A stretch of 64,000 nt of DNA. Source: Thalassovita sp. (GTDB lineage Bacteria; Pseudomonadota; Alphaproteobacteria; Rhodobacterales; Rhodobacteraceae). The DNA lies in the NCBI GenBank assembly GCA_017792425.1, contig CP051233.1, positions 2,018,402-2,082,401 of the forward strand, in the 5' to 3' direction. The notes beneath the pieces were generated by a model. The model was not told the DNA's origin. It was given only the letters and a program-made list of their open reading frames with translations, and did not search any database. A program made the position numbers and the translations under genes. Below, in pieces: positions 36,827 to 44,633 of the stretch; the first letter of the stretch is position 1, and each line of letters starts with the position of its first letter.

Positions 36827-37605
36827 GGCGCGCCCGGCGGAAAGCCGACCAGACCGGCCAGCAGGAACAGCAGAAGTGCCCCCAGCATGCCGTCAAACCG
36901 GTCCAGCAGCCCGCCATGTCCGGGGATCAGGTTGGAGCTGTCCTTGACCCCGACCTTGCGCTTGATCGCGCTTTCGGCCACGTCCCCCATCTGGGACGCA
37001 AAAGACAGGATCACGCTTATGACGATCAACGCCGGCCCTGCCCCCATCGCCGACATGAACCACAGCGCGACAGCCGCCGCGCCGACCCAGCCCGCCACGG
37101 TGCCGGACCATGTTTTCTTGGGGCTGACCCGCGGCCAGAATTTCGGCCCGCCAAGGATGCGCCCCGCAAAATAGCCTGCTACATCGGTGACGATCACGAT
37201 CGACACCAGCCACAGGGTCCAGGTCAGCCCATGTCCCACGCGCAGGGTGATGCCACCGAAACCCGCCAACAGGATGACGGTCATGTAGGCGGCAAGGACG
37301 CCCTGCATCCGCTTGACCTGCCCCAGCCCAACGATCACCGGCGCCAGCAGAACGGGCAGAACATAGAGCCCCGGCAAGAAGGGCGCCAGCAACACCACCC
37401 CTCCGACAAGCGCGCCCAACTGGATCGCAGCGGCCGTCTTTTCCGGGTCGATCATGCGCACCAGTTCCCAGACCATCAACCCGCAAATCACGGCCAGCAA
37501 CACCGAGAAAACCCATCCGCCTTGCACGATGGAGAAGGCACCAACCGCCAGCATCACCAGACCCGAGATCACGCGCGGCGCCAGATCATCCCATTTCGTC
37601 GTCAT
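36823..37605 (-). CDS. cdsA: phosphatidate cytidylyltransferase CdsA
   Basis: This 260-residue inner-membrane enzyme makes CDP-diacylglycerol from CTP and phosphatidate, the branch point of phospholipid synthesis. The family signature SQMGDVAESAIKRKVGVKDSSNLIPGHGGLLDRFD lies near residues 205-240. About seven hydrophobic helices precede it. The ATG at 37605 is 2 bases after the uppS stop; longer frames upstream are in uppS sequence and are rejected. Confidence 0.96.
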   Translation of the reverse strand: MTTKWDDLAPRVISGLVMLAVGAFSIVQGGWVFSVLLAVICGLMVWELVRMIDPEKTAAAIQLGALVGGVVLLAPFLPGLYVLPVLLAPVIVGLGQVKRMQGVLAAYMTVILLAGFGGITLRVGHGLTWTLWLVSIVIVTDVAGYFAGRILGGPKFWPRVSPKKTWSGTVAGWVGAAAVALWFMSAMGAGPALIVISVILSFASQMGDVAESAIKRKVGVKDSSNLIPGHGGLLDRFDGMLGALLLFLLAGLVGFPPGAP

Positions 37606-37607
37606 GC

Positions 37608-38333
37608 TCAGACCTTTACCCCGCCATAGCGGCGTTCCCGTTTCGAGTAGCTGCCGACCAGTGATGCGAACTCTGCCGCGCTGAAATCCGGCCACAGCGT
37701 ATCTATGAATTCGTACTCGGCGTAGGCGGATTGCCACAGCAGGAAGTTAGAAATCCGCGCTTCGCCACTGGTTCGGATCACCAGGTCAGGGTCCGGCAAC
37801 ACGCAGGTGTCCAGGTATTTCGGCAGCGTTTCCTCGTCCACACTGGCCGGGTCCAACCGACCGGCGGCGACATCTTCAGCCAGCCGCCGGGTCGCACGGG
37901 CAACCTCGTCGCGACCGCCATAATTCAGCGCGATCGTCAGGTGGACACGGTCGTTTTCCGCAGTCAGCTGTTCCAGGTCGTCCATCAGCGTGGTCAGCTT
38001 GCTGTCCAGCCGCACCCTGTCCCCGATAAAACGCACCCGCACCCCTTCGTTATAAAGCGCGCGGGTTTCCTTGGCTATGTAGCGGCGGAACAGGCTCATC
38101 AGCCCGGCGACCTCTACCTGGGTACGTTTCCAGTTCTCGGTCGAGAAGGCAAAGATCGTCAGGTATTTCACGCCCAGATCCGGGCATGCCTCGACAATCT
38201 CTCGTACGCGCTTTGCGCCCGCGTGATGGCCGAACAGGCGCGGTCGTCCCCGCGCCTGGGCCCATCTGCCATTGCCGTCCATGATGATGGCAACATGGCG
38301 CGGACCAAAGTCCCGTTCAGTCTCGGCGGCCAT
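37608..38333 (-). CDS. uppS: isoprenyl transferase UppS (undecaprenyl diphosphate synthase)
   Basis: This 241-residue cis-prenyltransferase extends farnesyl diphosphate to undecaprenyl diphosphate, the lipid carrier for peptidoglycan and polysaccharides. The motifs are HVAIIMDGNGRWA with the catalytic Asp near residue 20, the GHHAGAKRVREIVEAC helix, FAFSTENWKR, and the C-terminal DLVIRTSGEARISNFLLWQSAYAEYEF. It lies 19 bases behind frr and directly before cdsA. Confidence 0.97.
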   Translation of the reverse strand: MAAETERDFGPRHVAIIMDGNGRWAQARGRPRLFGHHAGAKRVREIVEACPDLGVKYLTIFAFSTENWKRTQVEVAGLMSLFRRYIAKETRALYNEGVRVRFIGDRVRLDSKLTTLMDDLEQLTAENDRVHLTIALNYGGRDEVARATRRLAEDVAAGRLDPASVDEETLPKYLDTCVLPDPDLVIRTSGEARISNFLLWQSAYAEYEFIDTLWPDFSAAEFASLVGSYSKRERRYGGVKV

Positions 38334-38352
38334 GACGCGCCCTTTCCAGGTC

Positions 38353-38916
38353 TCAGACCTGCATGATTTCCGCTTGCTTGGTTTCCAGCGCCTTGTCGAC
38401 CAGCCCGATATGCTTGTCGGTCAGATCCTGCACCTCGGATTCCCAGAACTTCTGGTCGTCCTCGGACATACCATCAGCCTTGGCCTTCTTGATCTGGTCC
38501 ATCCCGTCGCGGCGGACGTTGCGGATGGCGATGCGGGCGCGTTCGGCATAATCCCCAGCAACCTTGGTCAGTTCGCGGCGGCGTTCCTCGTTCAACTCGG
38601 GGATCGGCAGCATGATGATGGTGCCGTTCAGCTGCGGGTTGATACCCAGACCGCTGGTGCGGATGGCCTTTTCCACCTTGCTGACCATCGTTTTGTCCCA
38701 GACGTTGATCGTGACCATGCGCGGTTCGGGGACGTTGATCGTGCCCAGTTGGTTGATCGGGGTGAACTGGCCGTAGGCTTCAACCTGGATCGGATCCAGC
38801 ATCGAACTGGAGGCCCGCCCGGTCCGCAGAGAGGCGAATTCGTTACGCAGCGCGCCCAAGGCGCCATCCATGCGGCGGGAAAGGTCGCCGGTGTCGATCT
38901 CGATTTCTTCTGACAT
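38353..38916 (-). CDS. frr: ribosome recycling factor
   Basis: This 187-residue RRF splits post-termination ribosomes together with EF-G. Family landmarks are the helix RMDGALGALRNEFASLRTGRASSSMLDPIQVEAYG and the C-terminal helices EERRRELTKVAGDYAERARIAIRNVRRDGMD. Length matches the family. It lies 59 bases downstream of pyrH, the usual order in bacteria. Confidence 0.98.
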   Translation of the reverse strand: MSEEIEIDTGDLSRRMDGALGALRNEFASLRTGRASSSMLDPIQVEAYGQFTPINQLGTINVPEPRMVTINVWDKTMVSKVEKAIRTSGLGINPQLNGTIIMLPIPELNEERRRELTKVAGDYAERARIAIRNVRRDGMDQIKKAKADGMSEDDQKFWESEVQDLTDKHIGLVDKALETKQAEIMQV

Positions 38917-38975
38917 GTACTTGCTCTTTCTTCTTGCCCGCTGCCCGGGCCCTCTTGGCTGGTGTCAGGATACGC

Positions 38976-39725
38976 TTATCCCACGACCGTTGTATAGGTG
39001 CCTTGCCCGGCCAGGATACCCCGGAACCCGCCGGGTTCATCCAGCGAAAAGACGATGATCGGCAGGTTGTTGTCCCGCGCCAGCGCAATGGCAGAAGCAT
39101 CCATCACGCCAAGATGCTGGGCCAGAACCTCGTCAAAGGTGACGGTGTCATAGCGTTTCGCATCCGCGTGCTTGACCGGATCCTTGTCATAGACCCCATC
39201 CACCTTGGTGCCCTTGAAGATCGCCTGGCAGGCCATTTCATTGGCGCGCAGGGTGGCGGCGGTATCGGTGGTGAAATAGGGGTTGCCGGTACCGGCGGCG
39301 AAGATGCAGACGCGCTTTTTCTCCAGGTGGCGAACGGCGCGGCGGCGGATGTAGGGCTCGCAGACCTGGTCCATCGGGATCGCGCTGATGACACGGGTAA
39401 AGACGCCCAGCGATTCCAGCGCCGACTGCATGGCCAGTGCGTTCATCACCGTGGCGAGCATTCCCATATAGTCCGCAGTGGTGCGTTCCATCCCCTGCGC
39501 GCTGCCAGACAGGCCGCGAAAGATGTTGCCGCCCCCGATCACCATGCAGATTTCCACGCCCAGATCGTGCACCGATTTCACCTCGCGCGCGACGCGTTCG
39601 ACGGTGGGCGGGTGCAAGCCGAATCCTTGCGGCCCCATCAGGGCCTCGCCGGAAATCTTCAGCATCACGCGCTTGAACTTCGTTTCAGAGGCTTTATCCG
39701 TGGGGGTGTCGGCAGCTTCGGCCAT
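38976..39725 (-). CDS. pyrH: UMP kinase PyrH
   Basis: This 249-residue amino-acid-kinase-fold UMP kinase makes UDP and is the first gene of the leftward cluster. Landmarks are FKRVMLKISGEALMG, MVIGGGNIFRG, TADYMGMLATVMNALAMQ, and FAAGTGNPYFTTDTAATLRA near residue 143. The ATG at 39725 gives a short polar N-terminal extension (MAEAADTPTDKASE). It diverges from miaA across 138 bases with no clear promoter found. Confidence 0.97.
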   Translation of the reverse strand: MAEAADTPTDKASETKFKRVMLKISGEALMGPQGFGLHPPTVERVAREVKSVHDLGVEICMVIGGGNIFRGLSGSAQGMERTTADYMGMLATVMNALAMQSALESLGVFTRVISAIPMDQVCEPYIRRRAVRHLEKKRVCIFAAGTGNPYFTTDTAATLRANEMACQAIFKGTKVDGVYDKDPVKHADAKRYDTVTFDEVLAQHLGVMDASAIALARDNNLPIIVFSLDEPGGFRGILAGQGTYTTVVG

Positions 39726-39863
39726 TGGGGGCTCCGTTCGGCAACTTCCTGTTTGGCGCGCAAAATGTCGGAAAACGTCCCGGTGTTCAATCCGAGAGTC
39801 CCGCTTTGGCCGAATTCCCTGCTTCCCCCTTACCAAGCGGCGCCGAACACGGTATCGGGGGCC

Positions 39864-40748
39864 ATGATCGCCCTTTCGCAAATCCCCGTCGACCGGCCCG
39901 TCCTGATTGCGGGTCCGACCGCCTCTGGCAAATCCGCGCTGGCGTTGCAGATAGCGCGGGACCAGGGTGGTGTGATCGTGAATGCAGACGCGATCCAGGT
40001 CTACGCCAACTGGCACATTCTGACGGCACGCCCTTCCCCCGAAGAAGAGTCAGAGGCCCCGCACCTGCTGTATGGCCATGTCCCCGGTGACCGCGACTAT
40101 TCCGTGGGGCATTGGTTGCGCGATCTGAACCCCATCCTGCGCAGCGGTCAGCGACCGATCATCGTGGGCGGAACAGGCCTGTATTTTTCCGCACTGACCG
40201 AAGGGTTGGCCGAGATCCCGGCAACGCCGCCGGAAATCCGCGCCACGGCGGATGCCCGTATTGCGCGCTCAGGACACGAACCGCTATTGGCCGAACTGGA
40301 TCCGGTCACACTGTCGCGGATCGACACACGTAACCCGATGCGGGTACAGCGCGCGTGGGAAGTCCAGCAAGCCACCGGGCGTGGTTTGGCCGACTGGCAG
40401 AATGATACACCGCCGCCCATGCTGGCGCTGTCCGAAACCACACCGATCCTGTTCGACGTAGGCAAAGAGTGGCTAAACGCCCGCATCGCCCGCCGCTTTG
40501 ACCAGATGCTGGAACGCGGCGCATTGGACGAGGCGCGCGCCAACCTGCCGAACTGGAACCCTGCCCTGCTATCTTCTAAGGCAATCGGCGCGCCGGAACT
40601 GATCGCCCATCTGCGCGGTGAAATGACGCTGGATGCGGCCCGCGAGGCGGCCACAATCGCCACCCGGCAATTCGCCAAACGCCAGCGCACCTGGTTCCGG
40701 TCACGCATGAAGGCCTGGGTACGCATCCGGCCTGACACCGGAAATTAA
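39864..40748 (+). CDS. miaA: tRNA dimethylallyltransferase MiaA
   Basis: This 294-residue enzyme adds a dimethylallyl group to A37 of tRNAs that read UNN codons. The P-loop is IAGPTASGKSALAL near residue 15, followed by NADAIQVY and the GGTGLYFSALTEGLA substrate motif. The C-terminal ATRQFAKRQRTWFR is the tRNA-binding signature. The ATG at 39864 is chosen for fit to the family; the frame extends far upstream only as a shadow of pyrH. Confidence 0.96.
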   Translation: MIALSQIPVDRPVLIAGPTASGKSALALQIARDQGGVIVNADAIQVYANWHILTARPSPEEESEAPHLLYGHVPGDRDYSVGHWLRDLNPILRSGQRPIIVGGTGLYFSALTEGLAEIPATPPEIRATADARIARSGHEPLLAELDPVTLSRIDTRNPMRVQRAWEVQQATGRGLADWQNDTPPPMLALSETTPILFDVGKEWLNARIARRFDQMLERGALDEARANLPNWNPALLSSKAIGAPELIAHLRGEMTLDAAREAATIATRQFAKRQRTWFRSRMKAWVRIRPDTGN

Positions 40749-40823
40749 TACTTTACATTTTCCGACAATTCTCTCCTAATCCTGTGGATAACTGCAGTTT
40801 TGATATCGAAAAGTCCGCAATTC

Positions 40824-41708
40824 ATGGCGCAGGATCTGAATAGCCCGAACGAGATACGTATTTCCTCTATCGCGCAACTGTCGCGTGGGGGGGCTTGGCG
40901 GCTGACCGAATTGCACGATTGCGACCATGATCTGATGCTATGGATCACCAAGGGACAGGGACTGGCGATCCTGCAGGGCATCCGGCGCGGCGTCGGGGCG
41001 CATAACCTGTTTCATATCCCGGCAAGGACACTGTTTTCAATGGATCTGGGGCGCACCGGTTTCGGCATCGCGGTACGCATCCCGCACGACCCGGCGCTGA
41101 CCCTGCACGATACCCCGATGCTGCTGCGCATCCGCGAAGTACACGCCCAATCCGAACTGACGGGCCTGCTGGACAACCTGCAGCGTGAACTGGATCACGA
41201 CGCCCCTTTCATGGACGAGGCGGCGCGGGCCCATGTGTCGTTGATTTCCGTCTGGATGCGGCGGCAGGCACTTGCGATCCACGGACCAGAGGAACCCCGC
41301 CTGCCCGCCGGACAAAGACTGGTCGAGGCATTTTGCGCCCTTGTCGCCAAGGACTTCCGCACCGGCAAGCCAATGGCCGATTTTGCCGCGATGCTGGGCG
41401 TCACCCCCACCCATCTGACCCGCGCCTGCCGCCAGTATACCGGCATGACCGCCGCAGATGTCCTGACCCGCCGAACCCTCTACGAGGCGCGTGTTCTGAT
41501 CGAAGGCACCGATCTGCCGCTAAAGGACATCGCCGATCAATTGGGGTTTGGCAGCGCGGCCTATTTCTCTCGTTTCGTGCTGCAGCACACGAAGTTCAGC
41601 CCCTCTGATCTGCGCCGTGGCAAAGGGGTGGAAAAACCGGCATCCCCCCTGCAGGGACGCGCGCAGGTGGGGCAATCACCGGTCAGCCCCTTCCGCCGCT
41701 TCAACTGA
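40824..41708 (+). CDS. AraC-family transcriptional regulator
   Basis: This 294-residue one-component regulator has an N-terminal cupin-like sensory region (WRLTELHDCDHDLMLWITKGQGLAILQGIRRGVGAHNLFHIP) and two C-terminal helix-turn-helix motifs. The second is in LKDIADQLGFGSAAYFSRFVLQHTKFSPSDLR near residue 235-265. The ligand and targets are unknown. ATG 40824 is preferred over a TTG at 40800. Its stop is 3 bases from the stop of the opposing lytic transglycosylase gene. Confidence 0.9.
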   Translation: MAQDLNSPNEIRISSIAQLSRGGAWRLTELHDCDHDLMLWITKGQGLAILQGIRRGVGAHNLFHIPARTLFSMDLGRTGFGIAVRIPHDPALTLHDTPMLLRIREVHAQSELTGLLDNLQRELDHDAPFMDEAARAHVSLISVWMRRQALAIHGPEEPRLPAGQRLVEAFCALVAKDFRTGKPMADFAAMLGVTPTHLTRACRQYTGMTAADVLTRRTLYEARVLIEGTDLPLKDIADQLGFGSAAYFSRFVLQHTKFSPSDLRRGKGVEKPASPLQGRAQVGQSPVSPFRRFN

Positions 41709-41711
41709 TCG

Positions 41712-42296
41712 TCAACTGCCCCAGATCGTCAGAACGTAATTCCGGGTTTCCTCGAAAGGGGGAATGCCGCCATGCTTGCGCACTGCGTCCGGCCCGGCGT
41801 TATAGGCGGCCAACGCCAGCGGCCACGACCCGAACGCCTTGTACTGCGCCGCCAGGTAGCGCGCACCGCCGTCCAGGTTTTCATAGGGATCCAGCGGGTC
41901 TACCCCCAGCAGGTCGGCAGTATCCGGCATCAGTTGTGCCAGTCCCAGCGCCCCCTTGGGCGATGTCGCGTCCTTGTTGAACCGGCTTTCCTGGTGGACC
42001 AATCGCAGAAACAGCTCTTCTGGCACGCCATTGCGCGCGGCGGCGGACCGGGCCATGTCCAGATACGGCCCGCGATAGGCCCCGTCATACATGACCGGCC
42101 CCCATTTCGAAGGCGTGTGCACAGCCGGTGGCTGCAGGCGAACGCTGGCACGGTATTGTTCGGATGCGCGATTGTCCAGAACCTTGGTCTGTGACTTGAA
42201 CAGGCTGACCCGGGATTTAGAGGACAGAACCTCGGCTTGGCCACTCCCTGCCCCCGCCAAGGCCAGGGCGCTGGCGGCAATCAAGAACTTACGCAT
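41712..42296 (-). CDS. lytic transglycosylase (SLT domain), periplasmic
   Basis: This 194-residue protein has a signal peptide (RKFLIAASALALAGAGSGQA) and a C-terminal SLT goose-lysozyme-like domain. The catalytic glutamate is E103 in LVHQESRFNKDATSPKGALGLAQLMPDTA, followed by NLDGGARYLAAQY and ALAAYNAGPDAVRKHGG. It cleaves the glycan strands of peptidoglycan. The ATG at 42296 has GGGGAATT-type spacing upstream; the in-frame upstream start would bury the signal peptide. Such short SLT proteins also occur with type IV secretion or phage, but no such genes are near. Confidence 0.92.
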   Translation of the reverse strand: MRKFLIAASALALAGAGSGQAEVLSSKSRVSLFKSQTKVLDNRASEQYRASVRLQPPAVHTPSKWGPVMYDGAYRGPYLDMARSAAARNGVPEELFLRLVHQESRFNKDATSPKGALGLAQLMPDTADLLGVDPLDPYENLDGGARYLAAQYKAFGSWPLALAAYNAGPDAVRKHGGIPPFEETRNYVLTIWGS

Positions 42297-42370
42297 TCCA
42301 AATTCCCCGGTACCAACAACTCGCGCCGCGCATGTTATGCAAAACCGCAACAATTACCACCCCTGTGCAA

Positions 42371-42901
42371 TCATTCGGCAGCAGTTTGCCCAGACCGATC
42401 GCGCAGCAGCGGCTGAGTCATCAAGTCCTCTATCAACAGGCTGACAAGCTCACCGCGCCCCGACACACCGGCCTTGCGATAGATCGCATTCAGATGCGCC
42501 TTGACCGTGCCTTCGGCACTGCCGCGCAGCACCGCGATTTCCGCGATGGGAACACCCTTGATCGCAAACGTCGCCACATCCTGTTCCGAAGGCGTCAGCC
42601 CCCAGGTGTGGAAATAGGTTTCCATCAGATCGTTCAAGGCCCCGGACGCGACGGACAGCCCGCGTTCCAGCCGCGCCTGCCTGCGCAACATCTCTAGCAG
42701 GAAATGCACGCCGACCACGACCGAAACCGCCAGCGACAGGGCCGCCACGCCCTCGATGGCCAGATGCAGCGGACTGCTTTGGGCATGGCCATCGAACAGA
42801 TCGAACGCGATATCGCTCAGAAAGAAAAGGGCCGCCGCCGCCTGCACCACGATCAGCAGCCCAAGCCCTACGCTGTTTCGTTTCGCAACCTTCTGGTTCA
42901 C
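42371..42901 (-). CDS. membrane-bound LuxR-type transcriptional regulator
   Basis: This 176-residue protein has two membrane helices (about 10-34 and 48-69), a short cytoplasmic linker and a C-terminal LuxR helix-turn-helix (about 101-160: WGLTPSEQDVATFAIKGVPIAEIAVLRGSAEGTVKAHLNAIYRKAG). There is no receiver or kinase domain, so it would be a membrane-tethered one-component regulator. It overlaps the cytochrome b gene by 4 bases. That pairing suggests it may sense the state of the cytochrome or of the membrane. Confidence 0.85.
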   Translation of the reverse strand: MNQKVAKRNSVGLGLLIVVQAAAALFFLSDIAFDLFDGHAQSSPLHLAIEGVAALSLAVSVVVGVHFLLEMLRRQARLERGLSVASGALNDLMETYFHTWGLTPSEQDVATFAIKGVPIAEIAVLRGSAEGTVKAHLNAIYRKAGVSGRGELVSLLIEDLMTQPLLRDRSGQTAAE

Positions 42902-43437
42902 GTCGGTTTCCTGTCCTTGTCCGGCAGGGTTTTCCGCCCTGTCACCATCGCCCGTGGCAGATTCACCCCGGTTCGCCTGCTTTCAAGGATCACGGCTGCA
43001 ACATGCACCAAGACCGAAACCCCCAGCCACCCTGCCAGCAACTCGTGCGTTTCCTCGACCCAGTCGACGCCCCAGAACCGGCTGGTGGTCATCATGTACC
43101 CGGTCAGCCCCAGCAACAAGACCGTCACCAGAAGATTATAGATCATCAGCGCCCCCAGCGGGCTGTGTCCAGCATGGTGGCGGATCCGGCCCAAGGCCAT
43201 GTCCTGCAACTGCCCCATGGACGCGTCCAGATCCGGCGGAAAATCAACAAACCGGGCATGGGGCGTACCGACGAAGCCCCAGGCGATCCGCAGCAGCACC
43301 AATCCCAGGACAGCATAGCCGATCTGGATGTGCAGCTTGCTATCGTCATCAACAATCAGCCCGTTCAGCGCAATTCCCAGCGCCAGCGTCCAGTGAAACA
43401 CCCGAACGAACGGATCCCAGACCTGTGTCGTTGTCAT
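42898..43437 (-). CDS. cytochrome b561/Ni,Fe-hydrogenase-type b cytochrome
   Basis: This 179-residue protein has about four membrane helices with the diheme b pattern. The first is VFHWTLALGIALNGLI (haem-ligand His), with later helices LHIQIGYAVLGLVLLRIAWGF and EETHELLAGWLGVSVLVHVAAV carrying further His residues. Such proteins pass electrons between the quinone pool and partners such as c cytochromes. No partner cytochrome c gene is nearby; a PepSY protein gene lies upstream and the LuxR gene overlaps downstream. Confidence 0.88.
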   Translation of the reverse strand: MTTTQVWDPFVRVFHWTLALGIALNGLIVDDDSKLHIQIGYAVLGLVLLRIAWGFVGTPHARFVDFPPDLDASMGQLQDMALGRIRHHAGHSPLGALMIYNLLVTVLLLGLTGYMMTTSRFWGVDWVEETHELLAGWLGVSVLVHVAAVILESRRTGVNLPRAMVTGRKTLPDKDRKPT

Positions 43438-43493
43438 CCTGTCATTCCTTCAGTCAAGGCAGACGGGACGGCAAACCGCCGCCCCTTCGCCAA

Positions 43494-43751
43494 TCAGTCA
43501 TCGGTCTTGGTGCGCACGACGTTCAGGTTTTCGTCCAGATAGATTTCCAGCTTTTTGCCGTCTTTCAGCGCATAGGCTTCGAACAGCCCGTCTTCGCGTT
43601 TGATCTTTCGCACCTCGTATCCCTGTTCCGTGAGCTTTGCGCGGATCAATGCCTGGGTTTCCTGCGGAACGCTTTGCGAGGCCAGAACGGGCGTCGCGGC
43701 GCCAAGAAGGACCACGGTGGCAAGGGTGGCTGCGGTCAGTTTGCGGATCAT
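43494..43751 (-). CDS. PepSY-domain periplasmic protein
   Basis: This 85-residue protein has a signal peptide (KLTAATLATVVLLGAATPVLA) and one PepSY domain: TQALIRAKLTEQGYEVRKIKREDGLFEAYALKDGKKLEIYLDENLNVV. PepSY domains are small periplasmic modules found near proteases and redox regulators. AAGGAG lies 9 bases before the ATG. It is the first gene of a three-gene leftward cassette with the cytochrome b and LuxR genes. Confidence 0.9.
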   Translation of the reverse strand: MIRKLTAATLATVVLLGAATPVLASQSVPQETQALIRAKLTEQGYEVRKIKREDGLFEAYALKDGKKLEIYLDENLNVVRTKTDD

Positions 43752-43843
43752 CTTGGTTTCTCCTTGATGTGATCACCGGCCCGGTGCCGGCCTGACCGGC
43801 ATACGCCTTGTTCCCACGCCGACACCATTGAACCCCGGTTGCA

Positions 43844-43871
43844 TTGCGGTGTTCGCCAGGTGGCCTATAGC
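43844..43871 (+). promoter_or_regulatory. candidate ssb promoter
   Basis: TTGCGG (43844-43849), 16 bases, TATAGC (43866-43871) is a weak-to-fair vegetative promoter 91 bases upstream of ssb. No GTTC-N7-GTTC SOS box was found in the 211-bp PepSY-ssb gap. Confidence 0.35.
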
Positions 43872-43962
43872 TGGGGTTTAGATGCCCGCGTCTTTCCGAA
43901 AACTTTACCTTTCTGCCGGACCGTGGTGTAAGCAGGATCAAACGAGTCAACGGGAGACAATC

Positions 43963-44469
43963 ATGGCCGGATCGGTGAACAAGGTAATTCTGGTGGGCAA
44001 CCTCGGCCGCGACCCAGAGGTGCGGTCGTTCCAGAATGGCGGCAAGGTCTGCAACCTGCGCATCGCCACCTCTGAAAACTGGAAAGACCGCAACACCGGC
44101 GAACGTCGCGAACGGACCGAATGGCATTCCGTTGCGATCTTCTCGGAACCCTTGGCGCGCATCGCGGAACAGTATCTGCGCAAAGGATCGAAGGTGTATA
44201 TCGAAGGCCAGCTGGAAACCCGCAAATGGCAGGACCAGTCCGGTCAGGACCGCTATACCACCGAAATCGTGCTGCGCCCGTATCGCGGCGAGTTGACATT
44301 GCTGGACGGCCGTGGCGACGGCGGCGGTCAGGGCGGTGGCGGCCAAGGCGGCAGCTACGGCGGCGACTATGGCGGCGGCTACGATTCGGGTCCCTCCTAC
44401 GGCGGCGGTCAGGGCAGCCAGGGCGGCGGCAGCGCCCGCAACGACCTGGACGACGACATTCCGTTCTGA
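43963..44469 (+). CDS. ssb: single-stranded DNA-binding protein
   Basis: This 168-residue SSB has the OB fold at the N-terminus (MAGSVNKVILVGNLGRDPEVRSFQNGG ... VYIEGQLETRKWQDQSGQDRYTTEIVL), a glycine-rich flexible linker (about residues 120-155, many GGG with Tyr and Gln), and the acidic tail DDDIPF that recruits repair and replication proteins. The ATG at 43963 has CGGGAG upstream. A good terminator follows, so it is a single-gene unit. Confidence 0.98.
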   Translation: MAGSVNKVILVGNLGRDPEVRSFQNGGKVCNLRIATSENWKDRNTGERRERTEWHSVAIFSEPLARIAEQYLRKGSKVYIEGQLETRKWQDQSGQDRYTTEIVLRPYRGELTLLDGRGDGGGQGGGGQGGSYGGDYGGGYDSGPSYGGGQGSQGGGSARNDLDDDIPF

Positions 44470-44491
44470 CGCTTGTGCCTGTCTGGTTTCT

Positions 44492-44518
44492 GGGGCCGCC
44501 CATCGGGTGGCCCCTTTT
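44492..44518 (+). terminator. ssb terminator
   Basis: A 10-bp stem GGGGCCGCCC / GGGTGGCCCC (one G-T wobble), 3-base loop, then TTTT at 44515-44518. It lies 22 bases past the ssb stop. Confidence 0.85.
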
Positions 44519-44633
44519 GTATGTCAGACAGCCGTGCGCCCTGCCGGGATGGTTCCCCGGCAACGCGCCTTTCCCTCTGGCCTTTTGAGCTGAGGCAGTA
44601 TAGGCGGACCCCGAACAAAGCAGGATACGCCTC

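Noticed and set aside
43844..43962. SOS control of ssb
   Set aside because: No GTTC-N7-GTTC or GAAC-N7-GAAC site is present in the ssb upstream region, unlike recA.
44312..44440. Short GGC-rich repeats as a possible repeat array or CRISPR
   Set aside because: They are codons of the glycine-rich linker of SSB, with no spacer structure. No CRISPR array was seen anywhere in the window.
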